Source of the DNA: Sphingosinicella terrae
GTDB taxonomy: Bacteria > Pseudomonadota > Alphaproteobacteria > Sphingomonadales > Sphingomonadaceae
Assembly: GCF_003347635.1 (NCBI RefSeq)
Contig: NZ_QDFY01000002.1
Span: forward strand, 496,001-560,000
Direction: 5' to 3'
DNA: 64,000 nt
Both the position numbers and the translations under genes were made by a program. Below, piece by piece: positions 1 to 8,885 of the stretch. Below the pieces are notes generated by a model that was not told the origin of the DNA, searched no databases, and was given only the letters and a program-made list of their open reading frames with translations. Position 1 is the stretch's first letter; each line of letters opens with the position of its first letter.

Positions 1-1955
1 CCCCGGCGGCGGCGGCCGATCCCTCCGCCACCGCTTCCGGAGGCACCGCCGCCGGCGCCGCCTTCGTCCCGCGTGAGGGGGCGCGGCCGATCAAGGAAGG
101 CGACGTCCTCAACCACATTTTCGAGGTGAAGCGCTTCCTCGCCCGCGGCGGCATGGGCGAGGTGTTCGAAGGCTGCAACGTCAATACCGACGAGCGGGTC
201 GCGATCAAGGTGATGCTGCCGGCGATGGCCGCGAACGAGAAGGTCGTCGCCATGTTCCGCAAGGAGGCGCGCACCCTCACCAAGCTGCAGCACGAGGCGC
301 TGGTCAGCTATCGCGTGCTCGCCCAGGAGCCGCAGCTCGGCGTCCTCTACATCGTCACCGAGTTCATCGAAGGCACCGAGCTTGGCGAGGTGCTCGGCAA
401 GGTGGAGCGCACGCCGGAGGAGCTGGCCGGGCTGCTCAAGCGGCTCGCCGGCGGCCTCGCCGCCGCCCACCGCCTCGGCGCCATCCACCGCGACATGTCG
501 CCGGACAATGTCCTGCTTCCCGCAGGTGACGTCCACCAGGCTAAGATCATCGATTTCGGCATCGCCAAGGATCTCGACGCCAGCTCGGCGACGATCGTCG
601 GCGATGGATTCGCGGGCAAGCTCAATTATGTCGCCCCCGAGCAGCTCGGCGATTTCGGACGCGAGGTCGGCCCGTGGACCGACGTCTACAGCCTCGCCCT
701 CGTCATCCTCGCCGTCGCCCAGGGCAAGAATGTCAATATGAGCGGCTCGCTCGTCGATGCGATCGACAAGCGCCGCAAGGGCCCCGATCTGTCGGCGGTG
801 CCGGGCAGCCTGCGCGGCCTGATCGAGGACATGCTGAGGCCCGATCCCAAGGAGCGGATCCGCTCGATGGACGAGGTGCTGGCGCGTCTCGGCGGCGCCG
901 CTGCCCCGCCGCCCCCGCCGCCGCCGCCTCCGCTGCCGGGGGATGCGGTCGCGGCGCCGGCGAGGCCCGCGGGCGGCGGCATGCCCAAGGGCCTGCTGTT
1001 CGGCGGCCTCGTCCTCCTCGTGCTGCTCGTCGCGGCCGGCATCTGGTACATGTTCCGCGACGCCGTCTCGGTCGGCCCGGCCGACGGCAACGAGGCCGCC
1101 AATGACAGCGGCGAGGTCGCGGACAGCGGCGATCCGGTGGCGCGCGCGCGCGCCGCGATCAACTCGGCGCTGCCGTCGGTCGGCTGCACCTGGCTCGACG
1201 TCGCCGACGTCCAGCGCTCCGGCGACGGCGTGCGCGTCGCGATGCGCGGCGTCGCCGGCGATTCCGCCGCCGCGCAGCGCGAGCTCGGCCAGGCGCTCGA
1301 AGGCGCGAACCTCACCGGCGCTTCGATCGACTTCGGCGACGTCGCCCCGATCACGCCGGCGGGTTGCGCCGCGCTCGATACCTACCGCCAGACCCGCGCC
1401 AGCGAGGCGACCCATTTGTCGGTGCCGGCGCCGCGCTTCGAGATGCGGATGCAGCCCCCTGGAATGCCTTATGCCGGCGAGCAGGCGGCCAATGCGGTGA
1501 TCAGCTTCAACTTCGCCGACAGCGCCGCCGATTTCGCCATTCTCGGTATCGAGCCGTCGGGGGTGATCACCACCCTGTTCCCGGATCGCGGCGCCTTCCA
1601 GCAGATGCTCGAGCAGTCGCGCGCGCGCGGCGGCCTGCCGATCACCGACGACGGCAATGGCCGCTACCGGCTCAACATCGATCTCGATCACCAGGGCTGG
1701 TCGGGGATCATCCTGATCTCCGGCTCCGGCCCATTCGAAGCGGACGTCGTCGCGCCGCCGATCGGCTCGCGCGGGCCGTCCTGGCAGCAGAGCTTCCTCT
1801 CCGCCGCGGCCGAGCGCAACTGGCGGGTGGAGATGGTCTGGTTCGAGTCCGTCGACCGCGTCTCGGGCGACCGCGCGCCGCCGCCGGCGCCGACCACCGC
1901 ACCGCCGGCCCAGGCATCAGGCGGCGCCGCGGGCGGCGACAAGCCGGTGGAGTAG
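1..1955 (+). CDS. Membrane Ser/Thr protein kinase (5' end outside window)
   Basis: Eukaryotic-type (Hanks) Ser/Thr kinase with a C-terminal sensor or effector region. The frame is open to the left edge, so the true start lies outside the window; the GTG at 126 is inside the kinase domain. Visible motifs are the glycine loop ARGGMGEV, the VAIK lysine near 207, the catalytic HRDMSPDN near 487 and DFG near 550. A proline-rich linker (about 905-960) precedes one membrane segment (about 985-1050). The remainder, about 300 residues, would lie outside the cytoplasm and contains a stretch resembling DUF4384-type regions (FPDRG near 1580). Such kinases can accompany type VI secretion loci, but no other secretion gene is visible here, so the target is unknown. 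Confidence 0.9.
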   Translation, partial: PAAAADPSATASGGTAAGAAFVPREGARPIKEGDVLNHIFEVKRFLARGGMGEVFEGCNVNTDERVAIKVMLPAMAANEKVVAMFRKEARTLTKLQHEALVSYRVLAQEPQLGVLYIVTEFIEGTELGEVLGKVERTPEELAGLLKRLAGGLAAAHRLGAIHRDMSPDNVLLPAGDVHQAKIIDFGIAKDLDASSATIVGDGFAGKLNYVAPEQLGDFGREVGPWTDVYSLALVILAVAQGKNVNMSGSLVDAIDKRRKGPDLSAVPGSLRGLIEDMLRPDPKERIRSMDEVLARLGGAAAPPPPPPPPPLPGDAVAAPARPAGGGMPKGLLFGGLVLLVLLVAAGIWYMFRDAVSVGPADGNEAANDSGEVADSGDPVARARAAINSALPSVGCTWLDVADVQRSGDGVRVAMRGVAGDSAAAQRELGQALEGANLTGASIDFGDVAPITPAGCAALDTYRQTRASEATHLSVPAPRFEMRMQPPGMPYAGEQAANAVISFNFADSAADFAILGIEPSGVITTLFPDRGAFQQMLEQSRARGGLPITDDGNGRYRLNIDLDHQGWSGIILISGSGPFEADVVAPPIGSRGPSWQQSFLSAAAERNWRVEMVWFESVDRVSGDRAPPPAPTTAPPAQASGGAAGGDKPVE

Positions 1956-2140
1956 GAGAGGCGAAAAGCGCCGGGCATCCTGCATCGACGACCGAGGCGC
2001 GCCGCTCGACGACGCTCGGGACGAAGGGGCGTGGTCGATTGGCACCGAAGCCCATGGCCCTATGCGACCCCCCATTCCTCGTTTCGCCGAGCCCATCCAC
2101 GCCGTCTGCGCGTCGCTGAGGACAAGCGAGATCGACGATC

Positions 2141-2162
2141 GCCGGCACCACCCGGTGCTGGC
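2141..2162. terminator. Hairpin between convergent genes
   Basis: GCCGGCACC and GGTGCTGGC flank a 4-base loop, forming a stem with one internal mismatch. It sits just past the 3' end of the TonB receptor gene and downstream of the kinase, which are convergent. There is no clear T-tract, so it may be a weak bidirectional terminator or only a stabilising structure. Confidence 0.45.
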
Positions 2163-2178
2163 CTAAGGCCTCGGCTTC

Positions 2179-4668
2179 CTAGAATCGCCGCCCGATCCTC
2201 ACGCCGATGGTCCGCGGCCGGCCGACGATGGTGTAGACCTTGCCGCCACTCGCGGTGACGTTGTCGGGGTCGCCGCATGTCGTCTCGAGGCATTGGATGA
2301 ACCGCCCCACCTCCGGGCGCGCATCGAACAGGTTGCGGGCGAAGATCTGCGCGGTCCACGCGCCGCTCTCGATGCCGGCGCTGAGGTCCATGGTGAAATA
2401 GTCGTCGAGATCGCCGTAAATCTCGCGCTGCAGCGTCCTCAGGTCGCGGGTGCGCCGACCCTCGTAGGCGGCGCTCAGCTGGAAATGCCCCTCCATCGTC
2501 GGGCCCATTGGGAATTCGTAGCGGGCGCGGGCATTGCCCTTGAACCGAGCGGTCAGCGGCAGCCGGGTGCCGGAGGGCGCGAGCAGGGCATTGTCGTTCT
2601 CGCCGTCGCCGTCGATGTCGATGTACAGGTCGCAGTCGAAGGCATCGTTGGCGACGCGGCAGAAATCCTCGGTGAGCTCGGCATCGTTATAGGAGCCGCC
2701 GAGCGAGAAGGTGAGGCCGCGCGCCGCCCGCGCCGACAGGTCGAATTCGGCGCCGCGGATGCGGGCATTGCCGGCATTTCGGATCTCGGTGAGGCCGTTC
2801 TGGCCGAGGAAGGACAATTGGATATTGTCCCAGTCGAGCTGGTAGATGGCGGCGTTGAAGGTCAGCCGGTCGTCGAGCCAGCTCGTCTTCAGCCCGAACT
2901 CGTAATTGTTGATGAAGTCGGCGTCGTAGGGCGGCAGCGTGCCGCGGCGATTGAGGCCGCCGGGCCGGTAGCCGCGCGACCAGGTGCCGTAGACGAGGGC
3001 GTCCTCGCTGAGCCGGTAGGTGAGGTTGAGCCGGTGGATGAAGCCGGTATTGGCGGTGCTCTTGTCGAGATTGGTGCAGGGCGATCCCTCCACCTCGGCC
3101 GGGCCGAAGCAGCCGGCGACGCCCGTCTTGCTGCTGAAGCCGTCGCTATAGCCGAAGAAGCCGAGCAGCGAATTGTCGTAGCGGTAGAGGCGCCCGCCCG
3201 CGGTCAGGGTCAGCGCCGGGACGATGTCCCAGGCGAGCTCGCCGAACAGGGCATAGTCGCGGTCGACGCGCAGCTGCTTGGTCAGCCAGATGTCGCTCTC
3301 GGTTCCGGGCACGGTGATCGCGTCGGCGATGTCGTCGATGATGTAGTTCTGCTCGATATTGTGGGTCTGGCGCTGGTAAAAAGCGCCCGCCACCAGCCGC
3401 ACCGGCCGGTCGGCCGGCGAGGTGACCCGAAGCTCGTGGGTCATCCGGGTGAAGCTGTCGTCGGCGACGATATACTGGTTGGGATTCACCTGGTTGCCGT
3501 CATTGTCGTAGAAATATTGCGCGTAACCGGCGAGGACGTCGTAGAAATAGGCGTAGTCGACATAGTCGGAGCGCGTATCGATCTGCCGCTGCATGTAGGC
3601 GCCGGCATAGGTCAGGTCGAAATTGCCGATCCGGCCCTGGACGGTCAGCGCCGCCTGATACCAGCGGTCGTTGCTGCGCTCGTCATTATACTGCTGGACC
3701 TGGAACTCGCGCAGCCCGCTCTCGTCGCCGAAATAGCCGTTGCTGCGCTGGCGCTGGGCCATGATCTGCGGCGTCACCGTCCAGCTGTCGTCGAGCTCGA
3801 TCCGCAGCGCTGCGCGCGCTCCATAGGTATCGACGTCGTTATAATCCTCCTCGACGAACTCGTCGTTCGAGAAGCTGATGTCGTCGCCGGGCAGGTCGAC
3901 GAGATTGCCGTCATCGTCGAACTGGTTGATCGGGAAGACGATGGTCCCCGGGATGTTGTCGATGAAGCCGGCATCGTGGCGATACCAGGCGACGACTCGC
4001 AGCGCGACGTTGGCGGCAAGCGGCGCGTTGACGAACCCCTCCATCGTATAGCCCCAGTCGCCATGGGCGACGTTGTTGAGCTCGCCGTTGACCTCGCCAT
4101 AGAAATTCGACGTATCGGGCTGATTGGTGATGATGCGGATCGTGCCGGCCTGGCTCGATGCTCCGTAGAGCGTGCCCTGCGGACCGGCCAGCGCCTCCAC
4201 CCGGGCGATGTCGTAGATGTGGACGTCGAGCGCGCCGGTCGTCGTCGTGATCGGCTGCTCGTCGAGATAGGTGCCGACGCTGGGCAGCGAAGCCGAGTGA
4301 TTGGCGTTCTCGCCGCTGGCGACGCCGCGGAAATAGACCTGGTTGAAGCCGGGCGCGAGCTGGTTCGAGGACAGGCTGGGAACCAGCCTCGCATAATCGC
4401 CGAAATTGTCGACCTGGAGCTGCTCGAGCGTCTGGTTGCCGAAGGCGGTGATCGCCGCCGGCACGTCCTGGAGATTCTCCGCGCGGCGGGTGGCGGTGAC
4501 GATGATGTTGACGTCGTCGTCGCGGGCCCGGCTCGCCGGCTCGGCCGTCGGCGTGGGCTGGTCCTGCGCGAGCGCCGCGCCGGCCGGGCACAGCATCGTC
4601 GTGGCGAGGAGGGGGAGGGCAAGGCGCCGCAGGGCAGGGCGGCATTCCGATCGTGACGTCAGGCGCAT
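2179..4668 (-). CDS. TonB-dependent outer-membrane receptor
   Basis: Outer-membrane beta-barrel that would import a ligand using energy from TonB-ExbBD. The ATG at 4668 is chosen because it follows a GGGAG ribosome-binding site and begins a clear signal peptide ending in ALAQ; the frame extends upstream to 4758 without these features. The mature N-terminus carries a TonB-box-like IIVTATRR, then a plug domain (about residues 60-170, with GPQGTLYG) and a long barrel ending in the typical aromatic residue (IGRRF). At 829 residues it has the usual length. Sphingomonads hold many such receptors. No transporter or ligand-processing gene is adjacent, so the substrate cannot be assigned. Confidence 0.93.
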   Translation of the reverse strand: MRLTSRSECRPALRRLALPLLATTMLCPAGAALAQDQPTPTAEPASRARDDDVNIIVTATRRAENLQDVPAAITAFGNQTLEQLQVDNFGDYARLVPSLSSNQLAPGFNQVYFRGVASGENANHSASLPSVGTYLDEQPITTTTGALDVHIYDIARVEALAGPQGTLYGASSQAGTIRIITNQPDTSNFYGEVNGELNNVAHGDWGYTMEGFVNAPLAANVALRVVAWYRHDAGFIDNIPGTIVFPINQFDDDGNLVDLPGDDISFSNDEFVEEDYNDVDTYGARAALRIELDDSWTVTPQIMAQRQRSNGYFGDESGLREFQVQQYNDERSNDRWYQAALTVQGRIGNFDLTYAGAYMQRQIDTRSDYVDYAYFYDVLAGYAQYFYDNDGNQVNPNQYIVADDSFTRMTHELRVTSPADRPVRLVAGAFYQRQTHNIEQNYIIDDIADAITVPGTESDIWLTKQLRVDRDYALFGELAWDIVPALTLTAGGRLYRYDNSLLGFFGYSDGFSSKTGVAGCFGPAEVEGSPCTNLDKSTANTGFIHRLNLTYRLSEDALVYGTWSRGYRPGGLNRRGTLPPYDADFINNYEFGLKTSWLDDRLTFNAAIYQLDWDNIQLSFLGQNGLTEIRNAGNARIRGAEFDLSARAARGLTFSLGGSYNDAELTEDFCRVANDAFDCDLYIDIDGDGENDNALLAPSGTRLPLTARFKGNARARYEFPMGPTMEGHFQLSAAYEGRRTRDLRTLQREIYGDLDDYFTMDLSAGIESGAWTAQIFARNLFDARPEVGRFIQCLETTCGDPDNVTASGGKVYTIVGRPRTIGVRIGRRF

Positions 4669-4845
4669 AGGGCAGCTCCCGGGAGGCCTACTGACACGAA
4701 TGAAGGTGTGCCGCTTCCGGAAGCCGGTCAATTGATTTCGGTGCCGTGACGATTGCACGGCCGCAACGTGGCAAATCTGTCACGGTGCCGGGTCAGGCCG
4801 TCATCCTCGTTGGGAGGAGCACTTGATCGGTGACGCGCCATCAAA

Positions 4846-4869
4846 CTCTCTCCCCACAAGGGGGAGGGA
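4846..4869. repeat. Pyrimidine/purine hairpin repeat (CTCTCCCC-loop-GGGGAGG type)
   Basis: CTCCCC, a short ACAAG loop and GGGGAG form a stem, extended on both sides by CTCT and GGAG. It lies in the divergent-gene spacer (4669-4894) beside the sulfotransferase 3' end. A similar unit occurs at 21863-21885, so this is probably a dispersed intergenic repeat rather than a gene-specific terminator. Confidence 0.5.
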
Positions 4870-4894
4870 GGACCGGCGCAGCGACCGACAGCCT

Positions 4895-6745
4895 CTATTT
4901 CTCCGGCACCTCCGGATAGGCCTCGACGATGTCGCCGAGCACCGCCTTGAGCGGTCCCAGCCAGGCCCCATAGTCCCGCCACTGTTCCAGTCCGTCTCGG
5001 CTGAGCGGCCGGCGGACCTGCTCCGAGCTGGCGGTGCGCACCGCCCGTTCGGTCTCGTGGAAGCGGAGGCAGGCAGGGTCGAAGGGCAGGCCGAGGAAAT
5101 CGAGCAGAGCGGCGATCTCGCCTTCCGGATGCTCGACCAGCCGCTCGTGGATGACGCGGTGCACCATGCCGGGCGCGGCACGGTCGAAATGCCGCATCAA
5201 CCCGACATAGTCGCGGTAATAGGCGCCGATCTCCTCGAGCGAGTAGGCGAAGGCCTGGCCCCGGGCGAAATGCTGCTTGAAGTTGGAGAAGCCGCAGGCG
5301 AGCGGATGGCGGCGCGCATCGACGATCTTCGCGGTGGGAAGGATCAGCCGGATCAGGCCGACATGCGCCCAGTTGTTGGGCATCTTGTCGATGAAATAGG
5401 GCCGGTCGGTCCGGCGCTGGATCCGGGTGCGCTCGAGATATTCGGCGCCGAGCGCGCGCAGCGCCTCGCCGTCCATTCCGGCCAGGCAATCGGGATAGAG
5501 GCTCCGCCCGCCGCGAGCCTCGGGGCCGGCAAGCCGGCGCACCATCGCCGGCAGATCGGGCAGCTCCATCGTCCCCTCGACGAGCGGATGGCTGGCGAGG
5601 ATCTGCTCGACCAGCGTCGACCCGGAACGCGGCAGGCCGACGATGAAGATCGGATCCGGCGCGGCGTTGCCGGGCTCGGGCCGGGGCGCGGTTGCGCCGG
5701 CGCCGGCCGCGAGGAAGTCCGCGGTGAACAGGGCCTCCGAGCGGCGGCAATGCTCTACTATCTCGGTCGGATCGTAGCGGATCTGCGTGCGGCGGAGCCG
5801 GTTGCCTTCCGCATAATGGCGGAAGGCGGCGCGTGCCTCGCCTTCGTCCTCATGGGCCTTGCCGAGCGCGAAATGGAGATGGAGGCGGTCCTCGTCGGAC
5901 AGGCCGGGCGTCTCCAGCGCCGCCTGCATCTCGGCGATGTCGGCGCCGCACAGTCGCACGGTCTTCAGATTGGCAAGGCTCCACCAGGCTTCGCCCAGGG
6001 CCGGCGCCAGCGCGATCGCGCGGCGATAGGCGGCGATGCCCTCGTCCCGGCGGCCGACCGTCTTCAGCATGTGGCCGTAGCTCATCCAGATCTTCGGCTG
6101 CATCGGCTGGCGGTCCAGCACCTGCCGATAGAGGGTGATCGCCTCCTCGTAGCTGCCGAGCCGCCCCAGGGCCGCGGCCTTCAGATTCTGCTGCGAGATC
6201 TCCGGGCCGGCCTCCGCCTCCAGCCGGTCGAGCTCGGCCAATGCCTCGACCGGCTTGTTCTGGCGGTAGAGCACGGTCGCGAGATTGGCACGCGCGGCGG
6301 CGAAGGCCGGCGCCAGTTCGAGGGCGCGGCGAAGCAGATTCTCGGCATCGCCGAGCCGGCCGACCCGCGCCGCCAGCTCCGCCATCATCCGGATCGCGGC
6401 GACGTCGGTCGGCTTCGCCTTGAGGTGTGGTCGCAAGATCGCTTCGGCGGTCGGCAGATCGTTGTCGACCAAAGCGGTCGCCGCCTGCATCAGCCCGGGA
6501 TCGCGTACCGAAGCGGCGATCGCCCGCAGCTCCGCGTCCGACGCTTCCTCATCGTCGCCCAGCCGGCGAAGCGCGGCGCCGAGCAGCCGCCAGCCGTCGG
6601 CGCTGTCGGGAGCGGCGCGGACGATCTCCCGCGCCTGCTCCGCCGCCAGGCCGGCATCGTCTCGCAGCAGCCGCGCGCCGTGCCGAAGCGCCTGGCCGAC
6701 TGTCGTTTCCGCCCCGTTCGCCAAGCTGGCGCCGCTCCCCGCCAA
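4895..6745 (-). CDS. TPR-containing sulfotransferase family protein
   Basis: About 616 residues: an N-terminal array of tetratricopeptide repeats (roughly residues 10-300) fused to a C-terminal sulfotransferase domain. The PAPS-binding P-loop reads FIVGLPRSGST (about residue 365), and the later YRDYVGLMRHFD and RFHETERAVRTAS segments fit the family. This fusion is common in Alphaproteobacteria, but the acceptor is unknown; protein tyrosine or glycan sulfation are possibilities. The start is uncertain: the frame opens at a TTG (6745) with a stop codon a few codons upstream, and a second TTG lies seven codons in. No operon partner overlaps it. Confidence 0.85.
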   Translation of the reverse strand: MAGSGASLANGAETTVGQALRHGARLLRDDAGLAAEQAREIVRAAPDSADGWRLLGAALRRLGDDEEASDAELRAIAASVRDPGLMQAATALVDNDLPTAEAILRPHLKAKPTDVAAIRMMAELAARVGRLGDAENLLRRALELAPAFAAARANLATVLYRQNKPVEALAELDRLEAEAGPEISQQNLKAAALGRLGSYEEAITLYRQVLDRQPMQPKIWMSYGHMLKTVGRRDEGIAAYRRAIALAPALGEAWWSLANLKTVRLCGADIAEMQAALETPGLSDEDRLHLHFALGKAHEDEGEARAAFRHYAEGNRLRRTQIRYDPTEIVEHCRRSEALFTADFLAAGAGATAPRPEPGNAAPDPIFIVGLPRSGSTLVEQILASHPLVEGTMELPDLPAMVRRLAGPEARGGRSLYPDCLAGMDGEALRALGAEYLERTRIQRRTDRPYFIDKMPNNWAHVGLIRLILPTAKIVDARRHPLACGFSNFKQHFARGQAFAYSLEEIGAYYRDYVGLMRHFDRAAPGMVHRVIHERLVEHPEGEIAALLDFLGLPFDPACLRFHETERAVRTASSEQVRRPLSRDGLEQWRDYGAWLGPLKAVLGDIVEAYPEVPEK

Positions 6746-6806
6746 GGAGCGCCCAGATTAGGGACAGCGTGCCCGGCGCACAAGGCGTCGCCGGATCAGC
6801 GCCTGG

Positions 6807-8033
6807 TCAGGGGACCCGCAGGCCGGCCGGGATCTGTGCGGCCGGGCAGAGGCGCATCGGCGGCGCGGTTTCCTCATAGGTCCAGCGCATCCGGGTCGGC
6901 GAAAGCATTTCGACGAGGAGGCCGTCCTCCATCTCCCAGCCGGCGCCGGTCCGGACGGGCCGCCCCACCGGTGCCAGTGCCTCCAGGCCGTTCTCGGGAT
7001 AGATCAGTCCCCAGCGGCGCCCGTCATAATAGAAGACGCCGCCTTCCGGCCGGCCGCACGGGCTGCCCTCCTGGACATAGTGGCCGGGGACGAGCCCCAA
7101 GGGCGGCGCCGGCGCGACGCCGGACGCGGCTGCCGTCGTCGCCGCGGCTCTGCCCGCTTCCGACGGGCAGTCGGACAGCGCCTGGCCGATCGCCGCGCTC
7201 GACCCCGCGAGCGACAAGCTGGCGAGCGCACGACCCGCGATCCTCAATTCGGCCGACGGGTCCGTGCCGGCGAGCAGGCCGATCACCTCCGCACCCGCGG
7301 CGGCCGACCAATGTCCGGTCTGGCGGTTCCGGCTGACGGTCAGGCCCGCGCGACGGCCACTGGCCGAGCCGACGAACTCGACCGCCTGCGGTGCGGTCGC
7401 GGACAGGCCGGCGAGGTTGAGATGGAGGACCGCCGTGCCTCCCTCGCAGCGCAAGACGGTCACCGGCACGGCCTGCGGACCGGCGACATAGGCTCCCAGC
7501 CCGCCTTCGGCGACGCGGGCGGTCTGCCAGCGCTGTGCATCGCCCGGCGGATTCGGCGACCGCTCTCCGGTCTCCGCGACGGCATAAGGCGACAGCGCGG
7601 CCCGCATCCGCGGCGAAAAGGACTCGAGCGAGCAGAGCCGAAGCGTCTCCCGCCAGACTTCGCCCTCGACCAGCGAATAGGCGCGGACGATCATCTGCCG
7701 GTCGCGACCGGCCGCCACTTCGATCGGTCCGTCGTTCACGACCGTGAATCCGTCGCGCCCGTCGGAGACATGGCCGACCTCCTCGACCTCCAGCGACGGG
7801 CCCATGCTTCGATCGGGTCCGTAGAAATAGACATGGCCGAAGCGGTTGCCGCGATGGACATAGGCCTGGGTCGCGCTTTCGCAGGCGGTGCCGGTGTCGA
7901 CCCACAGGCCTTCGGCGACCGGCAGGCGCGAGCCGGGCTGGCCGAGGGCCGGACCGCCAGCGAGCAGGGCAGTGACGGCTAGGGCGGCGACCGATAGGCG
8001 GCTGCGGCCCATGCGGGCGGGGGTGCGCTTCAT
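6807..8033 (-). CDS. Secreted hypothetical protein
   Basis: Protein of 408 residues with an N-terminal signal peptide (MKRTPARMG, hydrophobic core, cleavage after ALG) suggesting a periplasmic or surface location. The ATG at 8033 overlaps the stop of the upstream gene as ATGA, so the two are translationally coupled. Two similar blocks begin EGLWVDTGTACES (N-terminal) and GHYVQEGSPCGRPEGG (C-terminal); each has a Cys and is followed by a segment like VFYYDGRRWG or FGHVYFYGPDR, suggesting an internal duplication of a small beta domain. I do not recognise the family. Its coupling with a membrane protein suggests an envelope role. Confidence 0.75.
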   Translation of the reverse strand: MKRTPARMGRSRLSVAALAVTALLAGGPALGQPGSRLPVAEGLWVDTGTACESATQAYVHRGNRFGHVYFYGPDRSMGPSLEVEEVGHVSDGRDGFTVVNDGPIEVAAGRDRQMIVRAYSLVEGEVWRETLRLCSLESFSPRMRAALSPYAVAETGERSPNPPGDAQRWQTARVAEGGLGAYVAGPQAVPVTVLRCEGGTAVLHLNLAGLSATAPQAVEFVGSASGRRAGLTVSRNRQTGHWSAAAGAEVIGLLAGTDPSAELRIAGRALASLSLAGSSAAIGQALSDCPSEAGRAAATTAAASGVAPAPPLGLVPGHYVQEGSPCGRPEGGVFYYDGRRWGLIYPENGLEALAPVGRPVRTGAGWEMEDGLLVEMLSPTRMRWTYEETAPPMRLCPAAQIPAGLRVP

Positions 8034-8764
8034 TTCCCGGCCAGCGGGTTGCGCAGGCGGCCGAAGCCCGCCGCGACGAGCGCCCCCCCGGCGGCGAGCA
8101 GCAGCCACGTGCCCAGGCCGATCCGGACGAGAGCGCCGATCGTGTCCGCCGCCATGCCTCCGACCGCGGCCAGGATCGCCCATTTGAAGAGGAAGACGAG
8201 CGCGGCCGCGAGCATCGCCGATCCGCCCGTGACGATCATCGGCAAGCGCAGCGGCCTTTCGGTCCACGCGCACCAGATCAACCACAGCGCGGCGAGCGGG
8301 GCGGCGAAGCGGAGCACGAGCGCCGATTGGAGCGAAGACAGCCCGGCCGCGGAAGGGGCATCCGAAAGGACGGCAATGCCGCTCAGCATCGGAAGATCGC
8401 CGAGGCCGAGTAGCGAGACGCTCATCATCGGCGAACTGAGCGCCGGCATCAGGCAGGCGATCAGCACGACGAGGCCGAGCGGGGTCGCGAGCGAGCTCGT
8501 GAACAGCGCTCTTGCCTTGGCCACGGCCGGTGGTGGCGGCAGCAGCGTGCCCGGCGGCGCGGAGGAGTGGCGAGCCGGGGCCGGCCCGACCGCATAGATT
8601 TCCCGCGCGGCGCCGTCAGCCGTCTCGAAATCGACCTTCGCTCCCGCGGCCGGTCCCGCCCCGCTCTTCCAGTCGGCGCGGCTGAAGCGGTAGCGTGCGC
8701 CGTCGTCGGCCGAGATGGCGCCGGTACCTTCGCTCTCGTCATAGCCCAGGATCGTTCCCAACAT
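8030..8764 (-). CDS. Membrane protein with N-terminal cold-shock-like domain
   Basis: Protein of 244 residues. Residues 1-60 resemble a small OB or cold-shock fold (GTILGYDESEGTGAI, then YRFSRADW and AAGAKVDF), followed by a proline/alanine linker and about four hydrophobic segments. The ATG at 8764 follows a GGGAGG ribosome-binding site; the longer frame to 8806 has none. Proteins joining such a domain to membrane domains are common in Proteobacteria but mostly uncharacterised. It overlaps the next gene by 4 bases (ATGA) and diverges from the kinase/TPR fusion at 8886. Confidence 0.75.
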   Translation of the reverse strand: MLGTILGYDESEGTGAISADDGARYRFSRADWKSGAGPAAGAKVDFETADGAAREIYAVGPAPARHSSAPPGTLLPPPPAVAKARALFTSSLATPLGLVVLIACLMPALSSPMMSVSLLGLGDLPMLSGIAVLSDAPSAAGLSSLQSALVLRFAAPLAALWLIWCAWTERPLRLPMIVTGGSAMLAAALVFLFKWAILAAVGGMAADTIGALVRIGLGTWLLLAAGGALVAAGFGRLRNPLAGK

Positions 8765-8885
8765 GCCCGCCTCCCTCGCTGGCGCCCGGGCCGCTGCCGG
8801 TCGCACTCTGCCCCGGCTAAAGGGGCTTGCGACGGAAGTCCTGATCGGGGTCTAAAGGATTCCTCAAGGCGCGAGGGGGGACGGG

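Noticed and set aside
2293-4656. A 787-codon open frame on the plus strand opposite the TonB receptor
   Set aside because: Its product is low-complexity (runs of V, A, E, R, G) with no motif, and the other strand carries a complete receptor with signal peptide and ribosome-binding site. It is an antisense shadow caused by GC-rich codon use.
4823-7336. An 837-codon plus-strand frame opposite the TPR-sulfotransferase
   Set aside because: It spans two unrelated minus-strand genes and their gap, is rich in Arg/Gly/Ala, and has no domain or start signal.
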